Assembly (NCBI GenBank): GCA_041860225.1
Contig: CP151794.1
Coordinates: forward strand, 744,001 to 808,000
Source of the DNA: Magnimaribacter mokuoloeensis
GTDB taxonomy: Bacteria > Pseudomonadota > Gammaproteobacteria > Magnimaribacterales > Magnimaribacteraceae
DNA length: 64,000 nt
Reading direction: 5' to 3'
The notes beneath the pieces were generated by a model. The model had not been told where the DNA came from, ran no database searches, and saw only the letters and a list, made by a program, of their open reading frames with translations. Position 1 is the first letter of the stretch. Every line of letters begins with the position of its first letter. Made by a program: the position numbers and the translations under genes. Positions 45,908-54,084 of this stretch are shown piece after piece.

Positions 45908-46211
45908 TATGAGCTTAGAAATATTATTAATCATCAATGTAGTTATCATTGTTCTTGGCTATATCGGCTATATGAAATTAGAAAGAGAAGTAGACAGGAA
46001 AACTTTTAAGAACTACAAAGAGTTAAATGATGTAAAGCATGAACTCAAAAATGCTGTCAAAAGAACTGAATTGAGGTTAGAACAAAGAATGGATTACGAA
46101 GCAGAATCTACTTTGGAAAAACTTAAAGAAATAAAGATGAGTGTATTCCAAATTCAAGACAGCTTAGACCGATTGGTTGAAGATGAAGAAAAGAAAGAGG
46201 ATATTGATTAA
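45894..46211 (+). CDS. Hypothetical single-helix membrane protein with coiled coil
   Basis: The 105-residue product has an N-terminal membrane helix (about 8-26) and then a long charged coiled coil (KLEREVDRKTFKNYKELNDVKHELKNAV...). An alternative start at 45909 (MSLEIL) is just after the preceding stop. Such proteins often act as membrane-bound scaffolds. Function unknown. Confidence 0.6.
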   Translation: MNSFSMSLEILLIINVVIIVLGYIGYMKLEREVDRKTFKNYKELNDVKHELKNAVKRTELRLEQRMDYEAESTLEKLKEIKMSVFQIQDSLDRLVEDEEKKEDID

Positions 46212-46420
46212 TGCTTTGGGTTGTACTCTATTCCATCGCTTGGGTTTATATAGGTGTAAAGTACCTTGTTCCTTTGCATAATAAGTGGGAAGAGAAAGTA
46301 GAACCTGTTATTCAATCTCTTGTTGGTCTAGTAGGTCTATGGATAGTTAATGGCATCATGATAATTTTGCTTTTATTTGTTTGGTTTATGCCTGTAATGT
46401 GGATTATTGAGAGGTTTTGA
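46211..46420 (+). CDS. Small two-helix membrane protein
   Basis: The 69-residue product has two hydrophobic segments (about 2-20 and 38-65). Its ATG overlaps the preceding TAA by one base (TAATG), so it is probably translated by coupling. No family recognised. Confidence 0.6.
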   Translation: MLWVVLYSIAWVYIGVKYLVPLHNKWEEKVEPVIQSLVGLVGLWIVNGIMIILLLFVWFMPVMWIIERF

Positions 46421-46423
46421 TTG

Positions 46424-46627
46424 ATGGATATCTTCTATTACTTATTTTTTGAAATGGAAAGTAGAGGAATATTCTATTGGATAGCCACTGTAGCTTTAGC
46501 AGTTTTGATAGGTTCAAAAACACAAGACAACATTTCCCAAGGAGAACAGACAACTAAAGGAACAGTTATTTATCTCCTACTATTGATAGCTCTTGGTTTA
46601 GTATGGGGAAGTGGTTTTCAAAAATAA
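46424..46627 (+). CDS. Small membrane protein
   Basis: I take the ATG at 46424; a TTG at 46421 is also possible. The 67-residue product has two hydrophobic segments (about 15-29 and 48-62) separated by a polar loop (SKTQDNISQGEQTTKGT). It follows the previous gene directly. No family recognised. Confidence 0.55.
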   Translation: MDIFYYLFFEMESRGIFYWIATVALAVLIGSKTQDNISQGEQTTKGTVIYLLLLIALGLVWGSGFQK

Positions 46628-47145
46628 TGAAACTGATTAAAAAAATATTTAAATGGATAGGAGTTCTGATTGGACTCTTAATCTTGTTTGTTATTGTATC
46701 TGCCTTATACGACACATGGGAACATACAATCGATGAAGAGATAGCTTTTGTTTGTGATATAGAGGATAAAGGTGATGCAAAGGTGAGGATTATTCTTCAA
46801 TCTTCCCCGTACTCTAGGGATAGAAAAAACTATTGGGATGGAGGTCTAATTCTCCTCACAAATGCTTCTTCGGCTAATGAAGAAAAATACTTTCAATATC
46901 TATCTGAGTTAAGTATTACTAAAATCAATTCTGATGTCATTGAACTCAAAGATGATAGTAAATTTGCTCAATATACAATCAACAGAGAAAACTTTTCAAC
47001 TACTGTAGAGTTTCTTAAGCGTGGTATAGAAAACGAATCAAATGAAGTCTGGACAGCTAACACTTGTCAGGAAGTAGAACCAGATTCTCTTAGAGAAAAA
47101 GCTGAAGTTTCTCAAGAAAAAGTAAAAGGTATAAACAAGATTTAA
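46627..47145 (+). CDS. Membrane-anchored hypothetical protein
   Basis: I chose the ATG at 46627, which overlaps the preceding TAA by one base; the frame opens at 46603. After a basic start and one membrane helix (MKLIKKIFKWIGVLIGLLILFVIVS) comes a periplasmic-type domain of about 140 residues with two cysteines. No family recognised. Confidence 0.6.
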   Translation: MKLIKKIFKWIGVLIGLLILFVIVSALYDTWEHTIDEEIAFVCDIEDKGDAKVRIILQSSPYSRDRKNYWDGGLILLTNASSANEEKYFQYLSELSITKINSDVIELKDDSKFAQYTINRENFSTTVEFLKRGIENESNEVWTANTCQEVEPDSLREKAEVSQEKVKGINKI

Positions 47146-47147
47146 GT

Positions 47148-47606
47148 ATGAAGAAGTTTCTAATAGTACTTAGCATTGCATCAAGCAGTCTAATGGCAGA
47201 GATGAAACCTCTCCTTAAGTATATTGAGGAGCAAGGTGAACTTAGTGATGGCAGTATGCTTTATATTCATTACAGGTGTTTGGGGCTTTATGGAATGGTT
47301 ACTAATGTAACTTCAGGCTCAACCGATAAAAACTCTCAAGCAATTGCAAGTACTGTTGGAGCTAGAAGCGTAAAGCTTTTAGAAGATACCTTTGTTGTTT
47401 GGAGTCTTGTGAGAGAAGATAAATCCATCGAAGCCTTTCAAGATAATTTGAAGAGAAGTGTTCAACCTCTTGCAGATAATTATCAAATTTTAGCAAATGA
47501 TAATTGGATAAATAATGGTGCTTACTTCGAAGGTAATGAACTTCTAGTCGGTGACTTAACTGTATGTGGACAACTTGCAGAGGTGCGAGATGAAAACGAT
47601 GATTAA
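47148..47606 (+). CDS. Exported hypothetical protein
   Basis: The 152-residue product has a signal peptide (MKKFLIVLSIASSSLMAE) and a mostly helical mature part with two cysteines (YRCLG, TVCGQ) that could pair. It starts right after the previous gene. No family recognised. Confidence 0.6.
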   Translation: MKKFLIVLSIASSSLMAEMKPLLKYIEEQGELSDGSMLYIHYRCLGLYGMVTNVTSGSTDKNSQAIASTVGARSVKLLEDTFVVWSLVREDKSIEAFQDNLKRSVQPLADNYQILANDNWINNGAYFEGNELLVGDLTVCGQLAEVRDENDD

Positions 47607-47886
47607 GAAACTCTTTCTCCTAACATCGATGTTGATAACAATAAGTTGTTCTAATGAAAATTCTTATGATGATTCTTATGAAGAATTTGTCGAATCTATA
47701 GACTCAAATCCTATGATGGAAGGTGCTGTATGGCTAGAGCAAAGTCAGTTTTTTGATGATTCAAAATACGATAAAACTATTCTTATCTTTGGTTATTATG
47801 ATGATATGGAGAATTGTGAAATTATCAGAAAAGCTATGGAAGAAGTTCAACCTAAATTGACATACAGATGCAGGTACGCAAAATAA
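47590..47886 (+). CDS. Small lipoprotein
   Basis: The start at 47590 (MKTMIKKLFLLTSMLITISC) gives a lipoprotein signal with Cys20; the frame opens at 47566. The mature part is acidic and ends with two Cys (NCEIIRKAM, YRCRY). It overlaps the previous gene by 17 bases and the next by 19. No family recognised. Confidence 0.6.
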   Translation: MKTMIKKLFLLTSMLITISCSNENSYDDSYEEFVESIDSNPMMEGAVWLEQSQFFDDSKYDKTILIFGYYDDMENCEIIRKAMEEVQPKLTYRCRYAK

Positions 47887-48272
47887 AATACCTAACCACC
47901 GTCCTACTAACCTTGCTAGTCTCTGGAGGCTTGTGGGCTGAAGATGAGTTTCCTATAGAGCTTACTTGTGAAGTTGGGGCAGAGACAATTTTCTTTTACC
48001 TCAACGAAACAAAAGACGGAAGTTGGTATAAATTGCACGAGACTAATCCACAAAGGGCTGATAAAAAAAAGCATAAGTTAGGGGAGAAAAAACCCATAAA
48101 GCGTCAATACGAAATTAAACCAAATTCAATATTTATTGGGGATGGAACCTTGCTAGTTCAGGAAACCTATACAATCAATAGATACTCTTTGAGAGTCATA
48201 TTTACGGTAATGAACAGCACAGTAAGTGGACAATGCTACAAAGGTTTCAAAGAATACGAGAAACAGATATGA
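47868..48272 (+). CDS. Exported hypothetical protein
   Basis: The 134-residue product has a signal peptide whose DNA is a near copy of that at 49018 in its first part and ends with the CTTGTGGGCTGA string found at 50677. The mature part is beta-rich with two cysteines (ELTCEVG, GQCYKG). No family recognised. Confidence 0.6.
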   Translation: MQVRKIKYLTTVLLTLLVSGGLWAEDEFPIELTCEVGAETIFFYLNETKDGSWYKLHETNPQRADKKKHKLGEKKPIKRQYEIKPNSIFIGDGTLLVQETYTINRYSLRVIFTVMNSTVSGQCYKGFKEYEKQI

Positions 48273-49021
48273 AAAAACTAATACTTATAACCGGGATACT
48301 GCTTTCAACTAATCTGTGGGCAAAAAATTGTCTATCTCCTGATGACCGTATGGTCTATTACGTAGTTACTGGAGACTCTCTATATAGAATTTCACAAAAA
48401 TTAGGAGTAACAATTGGTGACCTTGTAGATGGCAACAACCTTTCAACTTCTCAACTTCGGAGTGGACAGAAGCTCATTGTTTGCAAATCTTGGGCTAAAG
48501 GCAATACAAAAACCGTCAAGAAAGAAAACGATAATTTAAAACAAACGGTAGACAAAAGAGACACTAGAGCAAGAATAAATTCAGTTCAAAATATGCCAAG
48601 ACCAGATTTAGAATATGCCTTATTAACAACTGAGATGACTCTAGAGCTTACTAAAGAGAATTATGCTAAAGCCGAAGAAGAAATACAGAGAGCAAAAGAA
48701 GTAATTCAATCAGCAGATGAGCTAATTAAAATTTTACAGGAGAGAATTGTTTTATTAGAAAACAGGGAAATGGAATTAAGTAAAGATTTAAAAAACTTAA
48801 TACAATTAGGCAGTCAAATGAATCAAAGTAATAAATGGTTGGAGTTTTCAAATAGAGTTTTTAAAGATACAAGCACAAATCAAAAAATAAAACCATTTAG
48901 TTCAACCAATGATTATTCAGTTATTCTCACAGTTAAGAATGGAGACTCTTGCCCAATTACTGAAAGTCCTTTTATGAAACAGGAGATGGTTAGAGGTAAT
49001 CGCATCTGCTACTACAAATGA
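48269..49021 (+). CDS. LysM-domain coiled-coil exported protein
   Basis: The start at 48269 (ATGA overlap with the previous stop) opens the signal peptide MKKLILITGILLSTNLWA. Residues about 30-75 form one LysM domain (YYVVTGDSLYRISQKLGVTIGDLVDGNNLSTSQLRSGQKLIV), which binds peptidoglycan. A long coiled coil (about 95-190) and a short C-terminal domain with two Cys follow. It is probably wall-associated in the periplasm. Role of the island-borne copy unknown. Confidence 0.8.
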   Translation: MKKLILITGILLSTNLWAKNCLSPDDRMVYYVVTGDSLYRISQKLGVTIGDLVDGNNLSTSQLRSGQKLIVCKSWAKGNTKTVKKENDNLKQTVDKRDTRARINSVQNMPRPDLEYALLTTEMTLELTKENYAKAEEEIQRAKEVIQSADELIKILQERIVLLENREMELSKDLKNLIQLGSQMNQSNKWLEFSNRVFKDTSTNQKIKPFSSTNDYSVILTVKNGDSCPITESPFMKQEMVRGNRICYYK

Positions 49022-49329
49022 AACACCTAACCACCCTCCTACTAACCTTGCTAGTCCTTGGTGGTTGTTCTAGTGAATTGAATTATGTCTGTAGTTTCAA
49101 TGAAACTTTAGTCAGTAAGGATAGGAGCTATATTCAATATGGCAGTTCTGTTTATTACAAAGTGAATGATTTTGGCACTAGTTATATCTATGGAGACAAG
49201 ACCCAAGCTTTTACTTTCTACCCTAAATCAAAAAGATTGACTCATGCAAGAATACCTTCTCAAATTCAAAGAGAGTTTGGTAGAACTGCACAAGAAAGAG
49301 CTGGAGTAGTTGATTGTGAAATAAAGTAA
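49018..49329 (+). CDS. Small lipoprotein
   Basis: The 103-residue product has a lipoprotein signal (LLVLGGC, Cys17). The leader DNA is almost the same as that at 47883, while the mature part differs. Two Cys (NYVCSF, VVDCEI) lie at the two ends of the mature part. It overlaps the LysM gene by 4 bases. No family recognised. Confidence 0.6.
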   Translation: MKHLTTLLLTLLVLGGCSSELNYVCSFNETLVSKDRSYIQYGSSVYYKVNDFGTSYIYGDKTQAFTFYPKSKRLTHARIPSQIQREFGRTAQERAGVVDCEIK

Positions 49330-49334
49330 TTTAT

Positions 49335-49664
49335 ATGAATAAATTAAATCTAGCTCCTAAACCTAAGTCATTTAAGAAAGACTCAATAGACTTACTCCAT
49401 AGAACCCAATCAGAACTTAATGCCATAAAGCTCCGTGTAGACGAAGCAAGAATTAACCCAATTACAGATAGAGAACTTGAAACTGCAATAGCTTTAACAG
49501 GACTGAAGGTTATAAAGTTTGAACAAAGGTTAGAGATGTATATTTATCATCATGGACAAACTCAAGATTATTTAGACATGCAGGATGCTCTAGACGATTT
49601 TAAATTAGAACATGAAGAATTGATGGAAAAGTTTCATGAATGGTTAGAGGATGTAAAGGTATGA
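49335..49664 (+). CDS. Helical hypothetical protein
   Basis: The 109-residue product is soluble, highly helical and charged (LHRTQSELNAIKLRVDEARI... LDDFKLEHEELMEKFHEWLED). Neither signal peptide nor membrane helix. No family recognised. The next gene overlaps by 4 bases. Confidence 0.6.
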   Translation: MNKLNLAPKPKSFKKDSIDLLHRTQSELNAIKLRVDEARINPITDRELETAIALTGLKVIKFEQRLEMYIYHHGQTQDYLDMQDALDDFKLEHEELMEKFHEWLEDVKV

Positions 49665-49903
49665 AAGATTTAGAACAAGAGCTTAAAACTCTTCAATTTA
49701 AGTATGATTTATTGAAAAAGATTCAAAAAGGAATTTCTGAATATTTTTGGGAAGAATTAGAGTCAAAAGAAATAGAAGTGCAGATGTGGAAAGATTACGC
49801 TTATAAACTTAAACCACGTGAGGATAAGATGATGCAGACTATTGAGCGTTACATCAAGCTCAATGAAGAGTTAGAAAGAAAGATTGAAAGGCTAACTAAA
49901 TGA
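49661..49903 (+). CDS. Helical hypothetical protein
   Basis: The start at 49661 (MKDLEQELKTL) overlaps the previous stop (ATGA); the frame opens at 49640. The 80-residue product is a coiled-coil-like helical protein. The next gene again overlaps by 4 bases, so three such genes are read as one coupled set. No family recognised. Confidence 0.6.
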   Translation: MKDLEQELKTLQFKYDLLKKIQKGISEYFWEELESKEIEVQMWKDYAYKLKPREDKMMQTIERYIKLNEELERKIERLTK

Positions 49904-50247
49904 AAAACTTTTACCAAAACTGGTCGAAAGTAGTCAACGACGAATCGGTTGATGAAGAGATGCGTATTGGTACTCTAAAAGCTCAAACTGGATGGGCAAT
50001 TGATGAAGCAACTGCAAAGAATCTTCTCACTCAAGCTAAACTCAACAACGCACTTACAAAAGTAGTTCCCGGTAGCCCAGAGTGTCTTGATATATTAAGG
50101 ACTCTGACTGATTTATATAAAAATTGGGAAGAACTTAATGACCTCAAGAGAGATGTTTTTTGGAATCCTCAACCTTGGGATGAAGAGTACGAAGCTATGG
50201 AACATTTGATAGCCTTGGTACAGAAAGTAAGAGGGATTAATGCTTGA
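49900..50247 (+). CDS. Helical hypothetical protein
   Basis: The 115-residue product is soluble and helical (EATAKNLLTQAKLNNALTKVV..., WEELNDLKRDVFW). No signal peptide. It overlaps both neighbours (4 and 8 bases). No family recognised; phage-like small structural proteins look similar but that is not evidence. Confidence 0.6.
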   Translation: MKNFYQNWSKVVNDESVDEEMRIGTLKAQTGWAIDEATAKNLLTQAKLNNALTKVVPGSPECLDILRTLTDLYKNWEELNDLKRDVFWNPQPWDEEYEAMEHLIALVQKVRGINA

Positions 50248-50680
50248 GTTTGTAGTCTTACCTTTTTTTATTCTTGAATTTGTAATCTTTCCTCTTTTAT
50301 TAATGATTGGTGTTGCTTGGTTCATGAACTTTGCTGATGGAGGTGATAAACCAAATCGAAGACAACGTAAGCAAGAAGCGTTTAGAAAAGCAAATAACTT
50401 AAAACGTGCAGAAATAGAAAATAAGTATCTAATTGAAAGAGAAAAGAATCCTCTAGGTGTTGAAATCCCACCTTCATGGAGCCCTTCAGGAAGTCGTCAT
50501 AAAGAATGGCTTGAGATGAGGGTAAATCGATTTGAATATCAGTTTCAGACTTTTGATTTGGAGCGTGCAAAAGAAGAGGAGCCAGTATTTAAGGATAAAA
50601 AATTGTACAAGGATATTTGCAATCACCTTAAAAGAAAGCCAGATTCAGACTTAATAATTGCGTGGGAAAACATGAAATGA
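50240..50680 (+). CDS. Membrane-anchored hypothetical protein
   Basis: The 146-residue product has an N-terminal hydrophobic hairpin (LEFVVLPFFILEFVIFPLLLMIGVAWFMNF) and a basic, helical cytoplasmic-type tail. It overlaps the previous gene by 8 bases and the next by 4. No family recognised. Confidence 0.6.
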   Translation: MLEFVVLPFFILEFVIFPLLLMIGVAWFMNFADGGDKPNRRQRKQEAFRKANNLKRAEIENKYLIEREKNPLGVEIPPSWSPSGSRHKEWLEMRVNRFEYQFQTFDLERAKEEEPVFKDKKLYKDICNHLKRKPDSDLIIAWENMK

Positions 50681-51018
50681 AAAAACTAATACTAATAACC
50701 GGGATACTGATTTCAACTAGCTTGTGGGCTGATATGGATAAGATGTGTTTTATTTACCAAAGTAAATATAGTGAAGGTAATTTAACCGAAGAACATATTG
50801 AATATATAAATAACAAATGTGAGAGAAACAATATCCTCGTTGTACATAACATTAATTCTTTTTATTTGAATACTCTTACTTCAGGATATTGTAGGGCTGA
50901 TAGAAATGTGAATGTGATAAAAGGAGATTCACCAGAGAGAGAGGAGGAAGGGGATAGATATTTAATGAATTGTGTTTTATACGACAACAAAACAAGAGAA
51001 GTTATAGTGGCTGATTAA
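50677..51018 (+). CDS. Exported hypothetical protein
   Basis: The start at 50677 (ATGA overlap) opens the signal peptide MKKLILITGILISTSLWA, whose DNA is a near copy of that at 48269. The 113-residue product has four Cys in its mature part (KMCFIY, NKCERN, GYCRAD, MNCVLY), so two disulfides are possible. It is the last gene of the long run. No family recognised. Confidence 0.6.
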   Translation: MKKLILITGILISTSLWADMDKMCFIYQSKYSEGNLTEEHIEYINNKCERNNILVVHNINSFYLNTLTSGYCRADRNVNVIKGDSPEREEEGDRYLMNCVLYDNKTREVIVAD

Positions 51019-51072
51019 ATAGAGAACTTCCCTGCTACCTCTAGTTCCTCAAAGTCTTCCTTAAATTGGAGG
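51016..51072 (-). pseudogene. Fragment of a GKFS-tail gene
   Basis: On the minus strand the frame reads KEDFEELEVAGKFSI and stop, nearly the C-terminus of the 42-residue gene at 52027-52155. No start codon is available upstream in frame (a TAA precedes), so it is a 5'-truncated duplicate. It lies between convergent gene ends and marks local duplication in the island. Confidence 0.6.
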
Positions 51073-51101
51073 TTTATAGCTTGGTGTTATAGTTACAAGT
51101 T

Positions 51102-51728
51102 ATGGAAAAAGCTAAAGAAATACTTCTTAAAGGTTTACAAAATATAAGTACTGCAGACCTATCTCAATTACTTTTTGATAATAAGAGTGAAGTAGCTTGT
51201 AATCAAAGACTAGCTGTTTCAATTAATAAGATTTCAAAAGACTTTATAGCTAGAGTTGAATATACAAGTAGCAAAGAAAATGTGAGTAGAGCAGACTTGG
51301 TTTTAATTTCAAAAGAATCTGGATTAGTTGAATTAATTTTGGAAGCAAAAATGCTAACAGCGTTCAATATACTTGCTCCAACAAAAGGTGAAAAAAAATC
51401 AAAGAAAAGTCATTTCTTGTTCAAGAGTCTTAAAAAGAGCATAACTAAACATACTTCAAAACAACATAAGGTAACTCTTATGTGGGTGTATGGATGGAAT
51501 AAAAATTTAGATAATCCCAAGATGTATTTAAGAGAAAAATATTTTGGAGGCAGGAATCGTAAAGGCATGGATTATCCTTTAGATAAAAATGAAATTAAAA
51601 AATTAATAATTCATTCTTTTAAAGAGCATAAGCTAGGCGGAAGTATTAAGCAGGAAGATTTTAATGCGAAAGATACGCATTTATCTAACAATGCGTTTTT
51701 GATTGGTACTTTTGCAACTTATAAATAA
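51102..51728 (+). CDS. Putative PD-(D/E)XK-type nuclease
   Basis: The 208-residue product has a sequence SRADLVLISKESGLVELILEAKM (about 63-86): an Asp followed by E-x-K on a beta strand, the usual arrangement of PD-(D/E)XK nucleases, preceded by a conserved-looking QRLAVSI helix. It is cytoplasmic. The match is by motif only. In a mobile island it could be a defence or DNA-processing enzyme. It is separate from the preceding run by 83 bases. Confidence 0.5.
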   Translation: MEKAKEILLKGLQNISTADLSQLLFDNKSEVACNQRLAVSINKISKDFIARVEYTSSKENVSRADLVLISKESGLVELILEAKMLTAFNILAPTKGEKKSKKSHFLFKSLKKSITKHTSKQHKVTLMWVYGWNKNLDNPKMYLREKYFGGRNRKGMDYPLDKNEIKKLIIHSFKEHKLGGSIKQEDFNAKDTHLSNNAFLIGTFATYK

Positions 51729-51742
51729 ACCATACCTTTTTT

Positions 51743-51985
51743 TCACCTTTCTCTTTGAGTAGCTAGTCTTTCTATTTCTTTAAGCTTAGATAATAAGCTT
51801 TCTAAAGTTTCAATATCCCCTGCTTCTCGTATCTTATCTACTTCTTCAAATAGAGAGTCCATTAATCTATCTTGGTATTCAATAAGTTCTTCCCTCTTCG
51901 ATTTAGTCAAAGGTTGATTGAGTTCTTCTATGCTTAGTTTTACTTTTTTATAAAGAAAATCGAAGGTTTCAACAACATTATTCAT
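51743..51985 (-). CDS. Coiled-coil hypothetical protein
   Basis: The 80-residue product is almost entirely a charged helix (VDKIREAGDIETLESLLSKLKEIERLATQRE). No signal peptide. It is convergent with the putative nuclease (14 bases) and lies on the same strand as the replication gene. No family recognised. Confidence 0.55.
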   Translation of the reverse strand: MNNVVETFDFLYKKVKLSIEELNQPLTKSKREELIEYQDRLMDSLFEEVDKIREAGDIETLESLLSKLKEIERLATQRER

Positions 51986-52026
51986 ACCTCTAATAATATA
52001 GTGTGATTAAGTTTGAGAGGAAACTT

Positions 52027-52155
52027 CTAAATACTAAACTTCCCTACTACCTCTAGTTCTTCAAAGTCTTCCTTGTTCTGAATAAGCTCCTTGGTAAAAA
52101 CAACTTCAGCATTGTTATGCTCATCTAGGTCTAGAACTACCATTAAACGCTTCAT
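52027..52155 (-). CDS. Small protein with LEVxGKFS tail (42 residues)
   Basis: The frame encodes MKRLMVVLDLDEHNNAEVV...NKEDFEELEVVGKFSI. The tail recurs in a truncated copy (51016) and in the membrane protein of island 1 (33774). The N-terminal strand and acidic residues suggest a small folded or peptide-partner protein. No family recognised. Confidence 0.5.
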   Translation of the reverse strand: MKRLMVVLDLDEHNNAEVVFTKELIQNKEDFEELEVVGKFSI

Positions 52156-52439
52156 ACTTTCTTACCTTTAGTTTCTTTTATCTCTATTCCACCTAAGATA
52201 GATGTACTTAAAAGCATGAGAACAGATGTACTAAAAATATACCTCTGTAAGCTCCATACGTAGCGTTTAAGAGACAATAATAAGTACGTTGATATCTGAT
52301 GTAAAGTTAGCATTTATAGGGCTTAGAAGAGACTTTATATAAATGCGACATAACTCTAATATACTTAATAGATTTGAGAAGTAAAGGAAAAGTTATGGTT
52401 ATGTATTAAGCCCGTCGAGAACTGGAAGAATTTCTTAAG
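52156..52439. other. Non-coding stretch
   Basis: I see no open frame, RNA or clear repeat here. It separates the 42-residue gene from the end of the replication gene and may hold a terminator region or promoters for the minus-strand small gene. Confidence 0.4.
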
Positions 52440-53903
52440 TTATATAGGGTCTATTCCATCAGGCAAAGTTAGAGGTAAAGAAGAATCTCCATACTCTGAC
52501 CTGTGCCAATTCCATTCCTGAAGTCTATCTTTATATCCTGATGTATCACCTTCTAAGTCATATAGATGTTTTACTCCAAGATAGTCCTGTTTTACAGGTT
52601 TACCTGCTTTACCAATTATCTCCTCATAGACTTCATGCATTTTGAATAGCAATTTATATTCATGTTGTTTCTTTACAATGAATGAATCATGGACAGATAA
52701 AATACATATGTCCTCTTCTACTCCCCATTTAAGTAATTGTTCTACTATCCTTGAATCATGAAACATTAATCTTATTCCTTGATTAGAATAGAAAGCATCT
52801 TTTATTAGTTCATTTTCTTCCATCAGAAAATCTATAAAAGTTTCCCAAGTAAATCCTTTAGGAACTTTAGGTAATTTCTTTTTATTATTTTTTATTACCT
52901 TTATTACTTGTTCTTTATCATCACAGTTAAGCATATAGTTCATTACCAACTTACATTCATCCCTGAACTCACCTTTATCCCAATCAGAAACCTTTGAAGA
53001 GAAATCGTATAGGTCTTCAGATACATCCATCTTTAAACCTTTCTCGTGATAAAGCATGGCAAAGTGCATATTCGTATAGTCTAGCTCTGTAGTGCGTTGG
53101 TTATTGATTGTTATTCTTTGTCTCCACTCACTAGGAACTCCTTGCCAGAAACCTCCGTAGTATCTGCCATGAAGGTTATATTCGTTAGTCCAGAACTTCC
53201 TGTAGATATATTTATCTCTGAAGTTTATATCTCTCAAGACAACATCATTTTGAGATATTAACCACTCTGCTCTGGCTTTCTTATTAGACATCTGTTGTCT
53301 TATTTTTGTTAGCTCTTCATTGGATACACATAAATCAATATGAATAGAATCGTAATATTCATTTATAGACTTGATTGTTTTTACCTGTTCAGAATAGAAA
53401 TCATTCTCTAGAGGTTTTATTAATTCAGTATCCCTGTTTCCGACTCTTACACTTGGGAACTTGTCGAAGTCTTGTTTTACTTTGTAGAGATTGAGAGACT
53501 TGAAAAGCCTGTTAAGTTTCAGCGAAGCTCGGTAAGTTGTTACCTGTGATTTAACGAAAGGATTGTCACTCTTGATGCCTTTCGAAACTAAGTTCAGATA
53601 ACCTGCTTTCGAGAGAGTATCAACTACACCTGTGACCATATATTTATAACCAATAGATTTTCCTGAGTAGTAACCTGAATCACGAGATATACCTAGAGCA
53701 AGACTAGTTTCTGATATGCGATAAACTTCAAAGAGATTCAGAACTAGAATCTTTATATGTCGCTTATATTCTTCTGCTCCTCTTACTCGTTCAAAGTCTT
53801 TGGTTACTTCCTCAAATAGAACATCAACAATGCCTTCAATCTCTGTACCTTGATAGGTTAAATCAGGATTAAGGAATAGATGTTTAGGTGCTGAACGTGG
53901 CAT
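52440..53903 (-). CDS. Putative element replication protein with family A polymerase-like palm motifs
   Basis: The 487-residue product has a helix-turn-helix-like N-terminal part (about 60-105) and a C-terminal part with polymerase-like motifs: GRYYGGFWQGVPSEWRQRITIN (246-267), motif A ELDYTNMH (Asp275), motif B RDECKLVMN (Arg314, Lys318, Asn322) and motif C SVHDSF (His405-Asp406). The order and spacing fit family A polymerases or single-subunit RNA polymerases, though it is shorter and lacks a 3'-5' exonuclease. It lies next to the integrase, so it most likely copies the excised element. I know similar proteins only as uncharacterised. Confidence 0.6.
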   Translation of the reverse strand: MPRSAPKHLFLNPDLTYQGTEIEGIVDVLFEEVTKDFERVRGAEEYKRHIKILVLNLFEVYRISETSLALGISRDSGYYSGKSIGYKYMVTGVVDTLSKAGYLNLVSKGIKSDNPFVKSQVTTYRASLKLNRLFKSLNLYKVKQDFDKFPSVRVGNRDTELIKPLENDFYSEQVKTIKSINEYYDSIHIDLCVSNEELTKIRQQMSNKKARAEWLISQNDVVLRDINFRDKYIYRKFWTNEYNLHGRYYGGFWQGVPSEWRQRITINNQRTTELDYTNMHFAMLYHEKGLKMDVSEDLYDFSSKVSDWDKGEFRDECKLVMNYMLNCDDKEQVIKVIKNNKKKLPKVPKGFTWETFIDFLMEENELIKDAFYSNQGIRLMFHDSRIVEQLLKWGVEEDICILSVHDSFIVKKQHEYKLLFKMHEVYEEIIGKAGKPVKQDYLGVKHLYDLEGDTSGYKDRLQEWNWHRSEYGDSSLPLTLPDGIDPI

Positions 53904-54084
53904 AGCTCCACATTGTACCTATGCAAAGGATTAATGTACTTTTTTATATAGTGTTAGCTATTGTTTTGAGAGGTTAAAAAACCCTGCAAAGTCCTTGTTT
54001 TTATTGGATAAGTATATGAATTTATTGAATATTTTAATATATTAAATAATATCGATTTTAATTAATCTCGTTAACCAGATATGG

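Noticed and set aside
45671..51018. Prophage structural module
   Set aside because: Small overlapping genes recall phage, but no capsid, portal, terminase or tail motif was seen, while signal peptides and lipoboxes are frequent.
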